From contig CAZDEY010000014.1 in the NCBI GenBank assembly GCA_964504565.1, positions 1-64,000 of the forward strand: a stretch of DNA of 64,000 nt, in the 5' to 3' direction. Below the pieces are notes generated by a model. That model made no database searches. It had not been told where the DNA came from and saw only the letters and a list, made by a program, of their open reading frames with translations. The DNA comes from Cesiribacter sp964504565 (lineage in GTDB: Bacteria > Bacteroidota > Bacteroidia > Cytophagales > Cyclobacteriaceae). Position numbers and translations under genes: made by a program. Of the stretch, positions 54,433 through 63,878 are shown piece after piece. Positions within the stretch are counted from its first letter, which is position 1. The number at the start of each line of letters is the position of its first letter.

Positions 54433-54481
54433 TCTTAATTCTTAATACTCAATACTCAATATAACTATACCTTATACCAAC
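54433..54481. repeat. Heptamer array before the AAA gene
   Basis: Seven 7-bp units (TCTTAAT twice, ACTCAAT twice, ATAACTA, TACCTTA, TACCAAC) stop 20 bp before the start codon. The last unit is identical to the unit at the window start. Confidence 0.75.
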
Positions 54482-54500
54482 CCCCAAATTCTGCCCATTC

Positions 54501-55807
54501 ATGGATCAAAATACTATAAACTCCCTGCGGGAAGCCCTAAAGTTTAGTCCGGATAATGTACCCCTGCGCATGCACCTAGCCGATACCCTCCGGAACCTGA
54601 ACAAGCTGGATGAGGCCGAGCAGGAGTACCAGCAGGTTCTAAAAATAGAAAACAACCCTAAGGCTAAATTTGGTCTGGCTGAGCTATACTATGCCAAAGG
54701 CAACTTTACCACGGCCAGTGTAATTTTGGAGGAATACCTAAAAACTTCCGCTCGTACAGTGGAAGCTTTAGTACTGTATACCCGCTGCCTGCTGAAGGAA
54801 AATGAGTTTCATAGCGCGCTGGAAACCTATCAGGAAGTACTAGCCCTGAACCCCCAGTTTAGAGATGAAGAACTGGACAGCAAACTGCGCGTAGGCCCGG
54901 AAGCCACTACCAACCCCGATGTTGACGAACACGACCATAAATTTCTACAGAAACCCGATATAACGTTTACCGATGTGGGCGGTATGGATGAGGTAAAGCG
55001 GGAGATTGACCTAAAAATTATTCAGCCCCTAAAGCACCCGGAAATCTACAAAAGCTACGGCAAAAAAATTGGCGGCGGCATACTGCTCTACGGCCCGCCG
55101 GGCTGCGGCAAAACCTACTTGGCCAAGGCTACGGCCGGTCAAATTAATGCCAAATTTATAAGCGTTGGCCTCAATGATATTTTGGATATGTGGATTGGTA
55201 GCAGCGAACGTAACCTGCACGAGGTGTTTGAACTGGCCCGTAAACACGCCCCCTGCGTACTCTTCTTCGATGAAATTGATGCCCTGGGAGCCAGCCGCAG
55301 CGATATGCGGCAGTCTAACGGCCGCCACCTGATAAACCAGTTTCTGCAGGAGCTAGACGGGGTAGACGGAAACAACGACGGCGTGCTGGTACTGGGCGCT
55401 ACCAACGCCCCCTGGCATCTGGATACTGCTTTTCGCCGACCCGGCCGCTTCGATAGGATAATATTTGTGAGCCCGCCCGACCGGGAAGCGCGCGAGGCTA
55501 TACTTCGGTTAAAACTGGCCAAAAAACCAACCGCCGATATTAATTATTCAGCTTTAGCCAAAAAGAGCGAAGGCTTTTCCGGGGCCGATCTGGAAGCCCT
55601 TATTGATATAGCCGTAGAAGGCAAATTGGATGAGGCCATACGCCTGGGTGCCCCGCAGCCAATTGAAACCAAAGATTTGGAACGGGCCCTAAATCGGCAA
55701 AAAGCCACCACCAAAGAGTGGTTTGGTACGGCCAAAACTTTGCGCTCTACGCTAACGATGCCGGCCTGTACGACGATGTTCTTCACTATTTAAAAATAAA
55801 GAAATAG
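54501..55807 (+). CDS. TPR-AAA ATPase (CDC48-like), C-terminus frameshifted
   Basis: Residues 1-130 form TPR helices. Residues ~155-430 form one AAA domain with FTDVGGMDEVKREI, Walker A GPPGCGKT, Walker B VLFFDEIDAL, and arginine fingers FRRPGRFDRIIF. The uncorrected frame ends at 55793 with an alien tail after GTAK. One extra A in the run 55734-55737 restores a typical tail (NFALYANDAGLYDDVLHYL) ending at TAG 55805-55807, four bases before the next gene. This is probably a homopolymer sequencing error. The adjacent TPR membrane protein is the likely partner. Confidence 0.85.
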
Positions 55808-55811
55808 CCCT

Positions 55812-57066
55812 ATGGAAGAAAAAATGTTTCAGCGGGCTACGCTGTTGCTGCAGCAAAAACGCTACCAAGAAGCTGCCCAGGCACTAAACGAACTACTAGT
55901 TAAGGAGCCGCGCAACCCCCGCTACTTGGCTACCTATGCCGAAACCTTGCTGGAGCTAAATAAGCCGCAGGAGGCCCTGGAAACGCTGAATGTAGCCGTA
56001 GGCATAGCCCCGGATATGGACTANNNNNNNNNNCCTGAAAGCCCGGGCTATGCTGGCCATGCGTAAGTATAATGAGGCGGAAGAAAATCTGCGGCAAGCC
56101 ATCAGCCTGGACCCCGCCGATGCCGATTACCACGCCGTACTGGCGGCAGTAAAGCTTCAGCGAAAGAATTACCAGGAGGCTTTGGACTTAGCCAATCATG
56201 CCTTAGAGCTAGAGCCGGCCAATTTAAATGCTTTAAATATCAGAAGTTCGGCCCTGGTAAAACTAGATAAGAAAGATGAAGCCTTTGCTACTATTGAAGG
56301 TGCCCTACGCGAAAACCCCAATAATGCCCATACTCACGCAAATTACGGCTGGGGTCAGCTAGAGAAAGGCAGCCCAAAGAAAGCCTTGGAGCATTTTAGG
56401 GAAGCCCTCAAAAACGACCCCGATTCGCCCATGGCCCAAGCTGGAATGCAGGAAGCCCTAAAAGCCCGGTATTTACCCTACCGCTGGTTCCTGAAATACG
56501 CTTTCTGGATTGGTAATATGAGTGCCAAATACCAGTGGTTTATTATCATTGGCTTCTATTTATTGGCCCGGGGTTTAGGCGAAATTGCCGATTCAAACCC
56601 GGCCTTGGCACCTTTTATTTACCCCATCATGATTGTTTATTCACTCATGGCGTTCTCCACCTGGGTTATAGGGCCAATTAGCAATTTGTTCCTGAGGTTA
56701 AACCCTTACGGTAAGCATTTGCTGGATAAAAACGAAATGCGGGCTTCTACCCTAGTAGGCTTATTGGTAGCCGGTAGCCTGCTAGCCTTAGTAGCCTTTT
56801 TGGTAACTCAAAATATAGGCTGGGCAGCCCTGGCGGCATTTCTGTTTTCGTTCATGATTCCGGCCGCTATGGTATATAAGCCCGCCTCTAACCGCTGGTT
56901 GCTGGTAACCGGTGCTATAGTATTATTTGGCTTAGGGAGTTTTGCCAGTTATATTTCCTTTCTGGGTCAGGTCTTCGTAAACCAAATCAGCATTTATTAT
57001 CTATATGGCCTTATTGGCTTTCAGTTCTTGGCCAATTACCTTTTAATTAAAGATGATAATAGTTAG
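55812..57066 (+). CDS. TPR-repeat membrane protein, sequence gap inside
   Basis: The product is about 418 residues: six or seven TPR motifs (residues 1-225) then five membrane helices (WFIIIGFYLLARGLG, FIYPIMIVYSLMAFSTWVIG and three more). Ten N at 56024-56033 interrupt the frame. The two halves are out of phase by one base, so the true gap length should be a multiple of three, for example 9. It starts 4 bp after the corrected AAA stop, so the two form a tight operon. It probably recruits the cytoplasmic TPR-AAA protein to the membrane. Confidence 0.8.
56024..56033. other. Assembly gap (10 N)
   Basis: Ten undetermined bases lie inside the TPR membrane-protein gene. The length is probably nominal because it breaks an otherwise continuous reading frame by one base. 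Confidence 0.95.
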
Positions 57067-57080
57067 GGAGCTTTAGAAAA

Positions 57081-57111
57081 TTAACGAGGTTACTCAAAGT
57101 AACCTCGTTAA
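57081..57111. terminator. Perfect hairpin after the TPR gene
   Basis: A 14-bp perfect stem TTAACGAGGTTACT and its inverse, with loop CAA, lies 15 bp after the stop. It has no T tract. It is in the same style as the palindromes at 12630 and 15969. Confidence 0.7.
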
Positions 57112-57190
57112 TGTTAAAGGCTCTTACAACTAAAAGAAACAAGCACGAACCTTATGGCTTGCGTTTTTCTCTTTTTAAACTACCGGCTAA

Positions 57191-58186
57191 CTACCTCCTA
57201 TTCAACAGGGCTATAGCGCCGGCGGCGGCTACGGCTACGGCACCGGTTAACACCGGGTGCATGGCGGCGCGGGTGTAGTAGCTGGTTTTCATTACGTGCC
57301 CCTCGTGCTCGCCGTGTATTTGGCCGTCTTGGCCGGGCTTATGCAGAATGCCCTCTTTATGGCTGGCCGGTCTATCGGTAAACTGCTGGTCAATCATAAA
57401 CTTCTCGTTTATCCAGTCCATAAGGCCGGGGGCAATTTTCTGGGTCACGTTCATCATGCGGCCCCCTCCGCCAACTATAATATCGCGCTGAGGGTGCTCG
57501 GCGGCGTGAAGTATAGCATTGGCAACTTCTTCCGGAGCGTATACCGGTGGCGGTAGGGTAGCCTCCTGGTCGGTATAGTTTTTGGCGTGTTGCGGGTAGG
57601 GCGTATTAATGGCCGAAGGCTTAATCAGAGTTACCGAAATAGGAGCCTCTTCATCTTCCAGCTCTACTCTAAAAGCGTTAGTAAAGCCTTTAACCGCGTG
57701 CTTGCTGGCCGAGTACATGCCCTGAATAGGAATAGAAACATCGGATAGGATGCTGCCTATATTAATTATGGCCCCGCCCCGGGTTCTCAGGTGTTCAGCG
57801 GCAATTAGCGAGCCATTTACCACGCCCCAATAGTTAGTATCGAACAGGCGGCGGTTATCTTCTTCGCTAATATCTTTCATACGACCATATACGGAAACCC
57901 CGGCATTATTTACCCAGGTATCGAAACCGCCGTAGGTTTCTTTAGCTTTAGCGGCTACTTTTTCCAGGTCTTCACGCTTGCCTACATCGGCTTTTACCAT
58001 TACGGCCCGGCCACCCTCGTTTTCAATATCGTTCACAATTTTTTCTAGCGCCCCTTCATTACGGGAGGCCAATACTAAACGGGCCCCCTGGCGGGCGGCT
58101 TCTTTGGCGGTGGCTAAACCAATACCACTACTGGCGCCGGTTATTACTATAACCTGGTCATCAAGAGGTTTTAATTTAATTGACAT
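57191..58186 (-). CDS. SDR family oxidoreductase with C-terminal membrane tail
   Basis: The 331-residue classical SDR has TGASSGIG for cofactor binding, NNAGVS, the catalytic Ser in NIGSILSD and the Y-x-x-x-K of MYSASKHAVKG. The region after residue 240 is an extension ending in one hydrophobic helix (VLTGAVAVAAAGAIALL) and basic residues, so the enzyme may be membrane-tethered. The substrate is unknown. I use the ATG at 58186; the frame continues to 58231 without homologous-looking sequence. Confidence 0.88.
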   Translation of the reverse strand: MSIKLKPLDDQVIVITGASSGIGLATAKEAARQGARLVLASRNEGALEKIVNDIENEGGRAVMVKADVGKREDLEKVAAKAKETYGGFDTWVNNAGVSVYGRMKDISEEDNRRLFDTNYWGVVNGSLIAAEHLRTRGGAIINIGSILSDVSIPIQGMYSASKHAVKGFTNAFRVELEDEEAPISVTLIKPSAINTPYPQHAKNYTDQEATLPPPVYAPEEVANAILHAAEHPQRDIIVGGGGRMMNVTQKIAPGLMDWINEKFMIDQQFTDRPASHKEGILHKPGQDGQIHGEHEGHVMKTSYYTRAAMHPVLTGAVAVAAAGAIALLNRR

Positions 58187-58507
58187 ATAGTAAGGTTGTT
58201 TTAGGTTAAAAAAATAGGGCGTATATATCATACACCTTACTACATGACTGCTAAACTACCTAAATGTTAATGCTTTAACCTTATTTATTTAAAAATGATA
58301 GTACCAAAAATTATATTGTCAACTAACCGTTACTCTACTTTACATCTACCGCTACTACTAAAACTGAAAACCGTATAATTGGCATTGAAACATCATGTAC
58401 ACTAATTAAGCGATGCCTTAACCTATAGTCTAGATGTACCCTTGGGCACCCGAACTTGATGCTATTGGCTCCATTAGGTAGTCTACTACCCATTTTTCCT
58501 TATCTTT

Positions 58508-58528
58508 ATCCTGAACTTGTTTCAGGAT
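58508..58528. repeat. Dispersed hairpin repeat ATCCTGAA-CTTGT-TTCAGGAT
   Basis: This perfect 8-bp stem lies in the 420-bp gap before hflK. The string TCCTGAACTTGTTTCAGGA is one I recall as a very common dispersed repeat in Bacteroidota. The rest of the gap (58187-58606) shows no gene. Confidence 0.65.
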
Positions 58529-58606
58529 CTCTGAACCATCCACCCTGCAGCCTATACTCGCATCCGGTTAAATTAGCCAAACAATTAAGAACTAGAGGAT
58601 TCATTC

Positions 58607-59584
58607 ATGCCCCAAGACTATACAAATTACCGCCTGCAGGCCTTTCTGCAGCGGTTTGCCAAGAACATCCGCTTTATTTTGCTGGCCATACTGCTGCTGG
58701 TTACCCTTATCAGTTCGGTCTTTCAGGTTGGGGCCGAGGAGGTCGGAGTAATTACCCGCTTTGGTCAGTATATGCGCACCGTAGAACCGGGCCTGAATAT
58801 GAAAATACCCTTTGCCGAGCAGGTGTATAAAGTTCCGGTAGAACGCCAGCAAAAAGTGGAATTTGGCTTCCGAACCGTAAGTGCCGGCGTGCAAAGCCAA
58901 TTTACCAAAGAAGGCTATCGCGACGAAAGCCTGATGCTGACCGGCGACCTTAATCTGGCCGATGTGGAGTGGGTAGTACAGTACCGCATTTCCAATCCGT
59001 ATAATTTCCTATTTAAAGTTAGAAACCCCGAAAACACCCTGCGCGACATTAGCGAAGCGGCTATGCGCCAAATTGTAGGCGACCGCACGGTAAACGAGGT
59101 GCTAACCACCGGCCGTACCGAAGTAGGCAGCCGGCTGGAAACCCTGATCCAGGAAATCTGTAACGACTACAGCATGGGCATTAGCATTGACCAGGTGGTG
59201 CTGCAAGATGTAAACCCTCCCGAGCCGGTTAAAGCAGCCTTTAATGCCGTAAACCAGGCCCAACAAGAGAAAGAAACCCTAATCAACCAGGCCAAGTCAG
59301 AGTACAATAAGGTGATACCCCGCGCCGCTGGCCAGGCGCAGGAAACCATACAGAAAGCCGAGGGCTACGCCACCGAACGGGTCAATTTAGCCCAGGGCGA
59401 GGTGGCCCGCTTTAACGATTTATACACCGAATACGTGAAAGCGCCGGAGGTTACCCGCAAGCGTATCTATCTGGAAACTATGGGAACTATTCTGCCCAAA
59501 GCCGGGCAAACTATTATTACCGATGAGGAAGGCAGTAATGTGCTGCCCCTACTACAAATGCAACTACAAAAAAGCCAGAACTAA
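58607..59584 (+). CDS. hflK: FtsH protease modulator HflK
   Basis: The 325-residue protein has an N-terminal helix (IRFILLAILLLVTLISSVF) and a SPFH/band-7 domain (VGVITRFGQYMRTVEPGLNMKI), then a coiled-coil region. HflK forms a large cage with HflC around the FtsH protease in the inner membrane. The stop and the hflC start overlap (TAATG), so the two are translationally coupled. Confidence 0.9.
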   Translation: MPQDYTNYRLQAFLQRFAKNIRFILLAILLLVTLISSVFQVGAEEVGVITRFGQYMRTVEPGLNMKIPFAEQVYKVPVERQQKVEFGFRTVSAGVQSQFTKEGYRDESLMLTGDLNLADVEWVVQYRISNPYNFLFKVRNPENTLRDISEAAMRQIVGDRTVNEVLTTGRTEVGSRLETLIQEICNDYSMGISIDQVVLQDVNPPEPVKAAFNAVNQAQQEKETLINQAKSEYNKVIPRAAGQAQETIQKAEGYATERVNLAQGEVARFNDLYTEYVKAPEVTRKRIYLETMGTILPKAGQTIITDEEGSNVLPLLQMQLQKSQN

Positions 59585-60519
59585 TGAACGCCAAAACTAT
59601 AGCTGCGGCCGTACTGGCCTTACTGATTTTACTAACGCTTAGCGGCGCTACTTACCAAGTAGAAGAGCACGAACAGGTAATAATTACCCAGTTTGGCCGC
59701 CCGGTGGGCAATGCCATTACCGAGCCGGGTTTGTATTTAAAAATTCCCTTTGTGCAAACCGCCAATTTCTTCGAGAAGCGGTATATGGAGTGGGACGGCG
59801 ACCCCAACCAGATTCCTACCCGCGACAAGAAATTCATATTTGTGGATAGCTACGCCCGCTGGCAAATAACCGATCCGCTGCAGTTTTTTAAGCGTTTGAA
59901 GAACGAACGCGGCGCCCAAAGCCGCCTGGATGATATACTGGACGGGGAAACCCGCAACGTAATTGCCAATAACGAAATTGAAGAAGCCGTGCGTAGCACC
60001 AACCGCCGGCCGGTAATATCCGATAGCACCATTGCAGTGCTGGATACGCTCAGCCGCATCCGCGTGGGTCGCGACCAGATTCAGCGGCAGATACTGGAAG
60101 CCGCCAACCGTCAAACCGGGGACTTAGGCATTGAGGTACTGGATTTCCGCTTTAAGCGCATTAATTATGTGGAAGAGGTTCGCACGCAGGTATACGAGCG
60201 TATGCGCAGCGAGCGGAACCGGATTGCCGAGAAATTTAGAAGTGAGGGGCAAGGTGAAGCCAGCCGCATAAACGGGGAAAAGGAACGTGAGCTAAAGACC
60301 ATACAGTCGGAGGCGGTACGCCGGGCCGAGGAAATTAAAGGTAGGGCCGATGCCCAAGCCGCCGCCATATACGCCGAGGCCTACGACCAAAGCCCCCGCT
60401 CGCGCGATTTGTACAGCTTCCTAAAAAGCCTGGAAACCCTGGAGCGGACCTTCGACAAAGAAACCAGCCTGATTTTAAGCACCGATAGCGAACTGCATAA
60501 GTACTTGAAGGAGGATTAA
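59584..60519 (+). CDS. hflC: FtsH protease modulator HflC
   Basis: The 311-residue partner of HflK has an N-terminal helix (TIAAAVLALLILLTLSGATY) and a band-7 domain (VIITQFGRPVGNAITEPGLYLKIPF). The long helical segment EKFRSEGQGEASRINGEK and the C-terminal DLYSFLKSLETLERTF are typical of HflC. It overlaps hflK by one base and converges with the Fic gene 30 bp downstream. Confidence 0.92.
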   Translation: MNAKTIAAAVLALLILLTLSGATYQVEEHEQVIITQFGRPVGNAITEPGLYLKIPFVQTANFFEKRYMEWDGDPNQIPTRDKKFIFVDSYARWQITDPLQFFKRLKNERGAQSRLDDILDGETRNVIANNEIEEAVRSTNRRPVISDSTIAVLDTLSRIRVGRDQIQRQILEAANRQTGDLGIEVLDFRFKRINYVEEVRTQVYERMRSERNRIAEKFRSEGQGEASRINGEKERELKTIQSEAVRRAEEIKGRADAQAAAIYAEAYDQSPRSRDLYSFLKSLETLERTFDKETSLILSTDSELHKYLKED

Positions 60520-60549
60520 GCCTATTTCAGAATACGGGTGCTTAGGTAA

Positions 60550-61641
60550 TTAACGATTGACAATATTGATAAGTGAGCGAAACGCATAAACTGACGGGCG
60601 ACGACCAGCCCCGCGCTCCAGGCAATCTATAATATTGGTTTCCTCCATCTGTTTAAGTAGACGGGCGGCACTGGCTTTGGGTACGGTGGTTTCCTTATAA
60701 AATTTGCCGGAATTGAATATTGGGTTGGTAAAGATAAAATCCAGACAATGGATAGAGAATTGCGAATGTATTTCCTGAGCCAGCTTTATTTTCACTTCTT
60801 CGTATAAGTTGATTATTGCCCGGGTTTGGGTTACATTTTTCTCAGCTTGTTTAATTATTCCTTCCAGAAAAAAACGTATCCAATAGGTCCAGTTTCCGCT
60901 ATCGGTTATACTCTTTAGCGCATCGTAATATTGCTGCCGGTTGCTTTCCAGGTAATCACTCATGTAAAACACCGGCTGTTGAATTACCTCTTTGTGGTAC
61001 AAAAATAAGGGTATTAGTATACGCCCTATTCTTCCGTTGCCATCTAAAAACGGGTGGATTATTTCGAACTGGGCATGGATAATAGCCAGTTGTACCAGGG
61101 TATCTTTATCATCAAAATGAATATAGCTTTCCCAATTATACAGGGCTTCCTTCATATCCGGTACAGTGGGTGGCACAAAACGGGCCTGTTCCATAGCACT
61201 GCCCGGTGATCCTATCCAGTTCTGAATTCTCCTGAACTCGCCTGGGTCTCTGCTATCACCGCGTACCCCGCTCATGAGTATCTGATGTAGCTGCCGAATC
61301 ATGTTGAGGCTGAGCGGCCGTTCCCGCATTTTTTCTTTGCCTACCGAAAGGGCTACCCGGTAGTTAATTATCTCGTAGATGTCGCTTTTTTTGCCTTCTG
61401 AAATATGCTGACCGGCTTCAAACTCCATTACCTCTTCCAGGGTAGCCTGCGTACCTTCTATTTCGCTGGATAGCACAGCCTCTTTAGTACGTAATGGAGT
61501 AAGCAGTACTTCGGGGTTGATAACCGACTGCAAAAGGCCATCATAGCGGGCCACGTAGCGGTTAGCTTTGCCCATTAGGTCTACTAAGGCCGGCCAATCC
61601 AGCGATTCCAGCGGTAAGGTATGGGGTTTATAGGCTTTCAT
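60550..61641 (-). CDS. Fic family protein with N-terminal inhibitory motif and winged helix
   Basis: The 363-residue AMP-transferase has the catalytic motif HPFLDGNGRIGR (His196), which binds ATP and modifies hydroxyl groups on target proteins. SSEIEG at residues 58-63 fits the S-x-x-x-E-G/N inhibitory motif, so this is a self-inhibited class II Fic. The C-terminal ~70 residues (KETTVPKASAARLLKQMEE ... GRRPSVYAF) look like a winged-helix DNA-binding domain. A concentric palindromic operator lies directly upstream, so autoregulation is likely. The target is unknown. Confidence 0.9.
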   Translation of the reverse strand: MKAYKPHTLPLESLDWPALVDLMGKANRYVARYDGLLQSVINPEVLLTPLRTKEAVLSSEIEGTQATLEEVMEFEAGQHISEGKKSDIYEIINYRVALSVGKEKMRERPLSLNMIRQLHQILMSGVRGDSRDPGEFRRIQNWIGSPGSAMEQARFVPPTVPDMKEALYNWESYIHFDDKDTLVQLAIIHAQFEIIHPFLDGNGRIGRILIPLFLYHKEVIQQPVFYMSDYLESNRQQYYDALKSITDSGNWTYWIRFFLEGIIKQAEKNVTQTRAIINLYEEVKIKLAQEIHSQFSIHCLDFIFTNPIFNSGKFYKETTVPKASAARLLKQMEETNIIDCLERGAGRRPSVYAFRSLINIVNR

Positions 61642-61735
61642 TTTTGTGTCTCATGTATGATATGCTACCGGTTTTGTGTCTCAAATATAGCCTTTTTTGA
61701 GACACAAAATTATTTGTGTAGTATAAATGAGACAC
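61642..61735. promoter_or_regulatory. Four-site concentric inverted-repeat operator upstream of fic
   Basis: Inner arms TTTTGTGTCTCAAA (61672-61685) and TTTGAGACACAAAA (61696-61709) are perfect 14-bp inverted repeats. Outer arms GTGTCTCAT (61646-61654) and ATGAGACAC (61727-61735) share the core GTGTCTCA. Both pairs are centred on exactly the same point (between 61690 and 61691). The first site touches the fic start codon. This looks like a cooperative repressor operator, plausibly for the Fic winged helix. Confidence 0.75.
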
Positions 61736-61759
61736 TAGCCGTTTTGCTCCATTTAACAT

Positions 61760-61791
61760 TTTGTAGCTACCAGCCATATTATGTACTTTAG
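61760..61791 (+). promoter_or_regulatory. Promoter of the M61 peptidase gene
   Basis: TTTG (61760-61763), exactly 20 bp, then TACTTTAG (61784-61791), one mismatch from TAnnTTTG. The start codon is 115 bp downstream. Confidence 0.55.
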
Positions 61792-61905
61792 CCAGTTGCC
61801 GAACTGCCGGCCACATTAGCGCACCAAACTTAACCCCTAGGCTAGTGTCCTCACCAACCTCATATAATAATTCATACTAAGAATTAACCCCCAAAACCAA
61901 TTTCT

Positions 61906-63800
61906 ATGTTTCACTCAAAAACCTTCTATCTAAGCATATTGACCTTATGTCTTAGCTTGGCTTCTTATGCTCAAACCCTTAATTACGCTGTAGATCTTAC
62001 CGAACTAAAAGGCGATAAGCTGCGGGTTCGGCTTAATTGCTCCGGTATTGATGCTGATGAAGTGATCTACTACTTCCCTAAAACCATACCCGGCACCTAC
62101 GCTACGCTAGACTACGGCCGCTATGTATCAAAATTCCGGCCAATGGATGCTGCCGGTAAAGCGCTGGAGTACGAAAAGCTGGATGTCAATTCATATAAAA
62201 TTAGTAATGCCCGCCAGCTAGCTAGCATTACTTACCGGGTTGATGATACCTGGGAGCAGAAAAAAGGCAATAAGATATTTGAACCGGCGGGTACGGGTTT
62301 TGAAGAAGGAGAGTATCTGGTAATAAATGCCGGCGGCGTGTTTGGGTGCTTCGAAGGCCGGGAGAACGAACCGATTACGGTGAGCGTTGCCAAGCCGGAT
62401 AAGCTGGTGAGCTATACCAGCCTGAAGGAATCCGACAATAAAGGCTTACTTACCTATGAGGCAGAAAGCTACCACCAGCTACTCGATAACCCAATTCTTT
62501 TTAGCACCCAGGCCAGCGAGTCGCTTACCGTAGGCAACTGTCAGGTTAATATTGCCAGCTATTACCCAAATGATTCCGCTTCGTACTACAGCAAACAGAA
62601 GGTAGAGGCATCTTTTCAGGCTATTGAACAGTTTGTGGGTGACTAGTTGCCGGTAGATGAGTATAATATTTTGCTGTTTATTGCCGACGAACAAAAGGCC
62701 GGACGACTTATCAGCGACGAAAAAGCCAGCTTCTTCAATACGGTACGCTTTGCGCTGCGGCTAATGGGGCAGGCCTACGGCGCGCTGGAGCACGGCACCT
62801 CTTCAGTATATTACCTACCCGATTATGGCACCAGAACCTATACCAGAATGCTGAACGACGTGGTGATTCACGAATTCATGCATATTTACACCCCACTAAG
62901 CCTGCATAGCAACCTGATTGGCGATTTCAACTATCGAAACCCTAAAATGTCCAAACACCTGTGGCTGTACGAAGGGGTTACCGAATATTTTTCGTTGCTG
63001 ATACAAATGCAGGGCAATCTGGTGGCTCCGGAAAAAATGCTACAGGATGATATACGGCTGAAAATTGCTCAGTCGTTTAGGTACCCCGATTCTATAGCCT
63101 TTACTGAAATGAGTGCGAACGTACTGGAAAAGCCCTATACAAAACTATACGATCAGGTATATGAGCGGGGCGCTATTTGGCTATGTTGCTCGATTTTGAG
63201 ATTATGCACCTGACCGGCGGCCAAAAAACCCTGAAGGATGTAGTATTTACCCTGGCTAATAAATACGGCAAGGACCGCAGCTTTGCGGAGGAGGCAATCA
63301 TCCCCGATTTTGTAGCCGAGGTACACCCCAACCTGCAAAATTTCTTCGATAAGTACGTAACGGGCACCCAGCCACTGGATATTAGCGGCGGCTTTGCCAA
63401 GGTAGGAATTGACTATACCCGAAAGAAAGAAGGGCTGGTGCCGGTTAATATACTTTCCGAGGCTAACGATGTTAAGACCAACCGCAATTTGCTTAAGCCG
63501 CAGGAGATACGAATACGGAAAGTAGGCAAGGGCGATATGGTAGGCTTTCTGGTGAATGACAAAGTAAACAAAGGGCAAATATTGAAGGCCTACAAAGACG
63601 AGAAAGGCAACTATATATCCGAAGGCGAAACCGTGACCATAACCGTACTCCGCGAGGGCAAGGAAGTAGAACTCCGTTTCCCCGCCCGCTACACCGAAGG
63701 CACCCTCTACAACCTGATAGAAATAAACCAACAAGCTAGCGAAACCCAAAAAGCACTCTGGCAACTCTGGACGGAAGGAAGAAATGAGGCAGGTAGCTAA
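61906..63800 (+). pseudogene. M61 glycyl-aminopeptidase family protein, interrupted twice
   Basis: A frame of about 631 codons has a signal peptide (LSILTLCLSLASYAQ), the M61 N-terminal beta domain, the zinc motif VVIHEFMHIYTPLSL with LYEGVTEYF, and a C-terminal PDZ domain. It is broken at TAG 62644-62646 (FVGD-stop-LPVDEYNIL, same frame) and by a missing T at 63176-63178 (ATTTGG; one more T restores GAILAMLLDFEI). All family features are intact, so the lesions are recent or are sequence errors. Confidence 0.8.
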
Positions 63801-63842
63801 TACTTGTTTAATATTTTGCCCGAAAATTTAAATAAGCCTATT

Positions 63843-63878
63843 CCTTATTTAAGGGATTTTGTTGTTATTTAAATAAGG
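63843..63878. terminator. Inverted repeat after the M61 gene
   Basis: CCTTATTTAA and TTAAATAAGG form a 10-bp stem with a 16-nt loop, 40 bp after the stop. No T tract. The remainder to 64000 shows nothing recognisable. Confidence 0.4.

Noticed and set aside
29413..63800. Reassignment of TAG as a sense codon
   Set aside because: Several intact genes with proper terminators or tight operon junctions end in TAG (for example 1865, 3934, 42064, 57066), so TAG works as a stop here.
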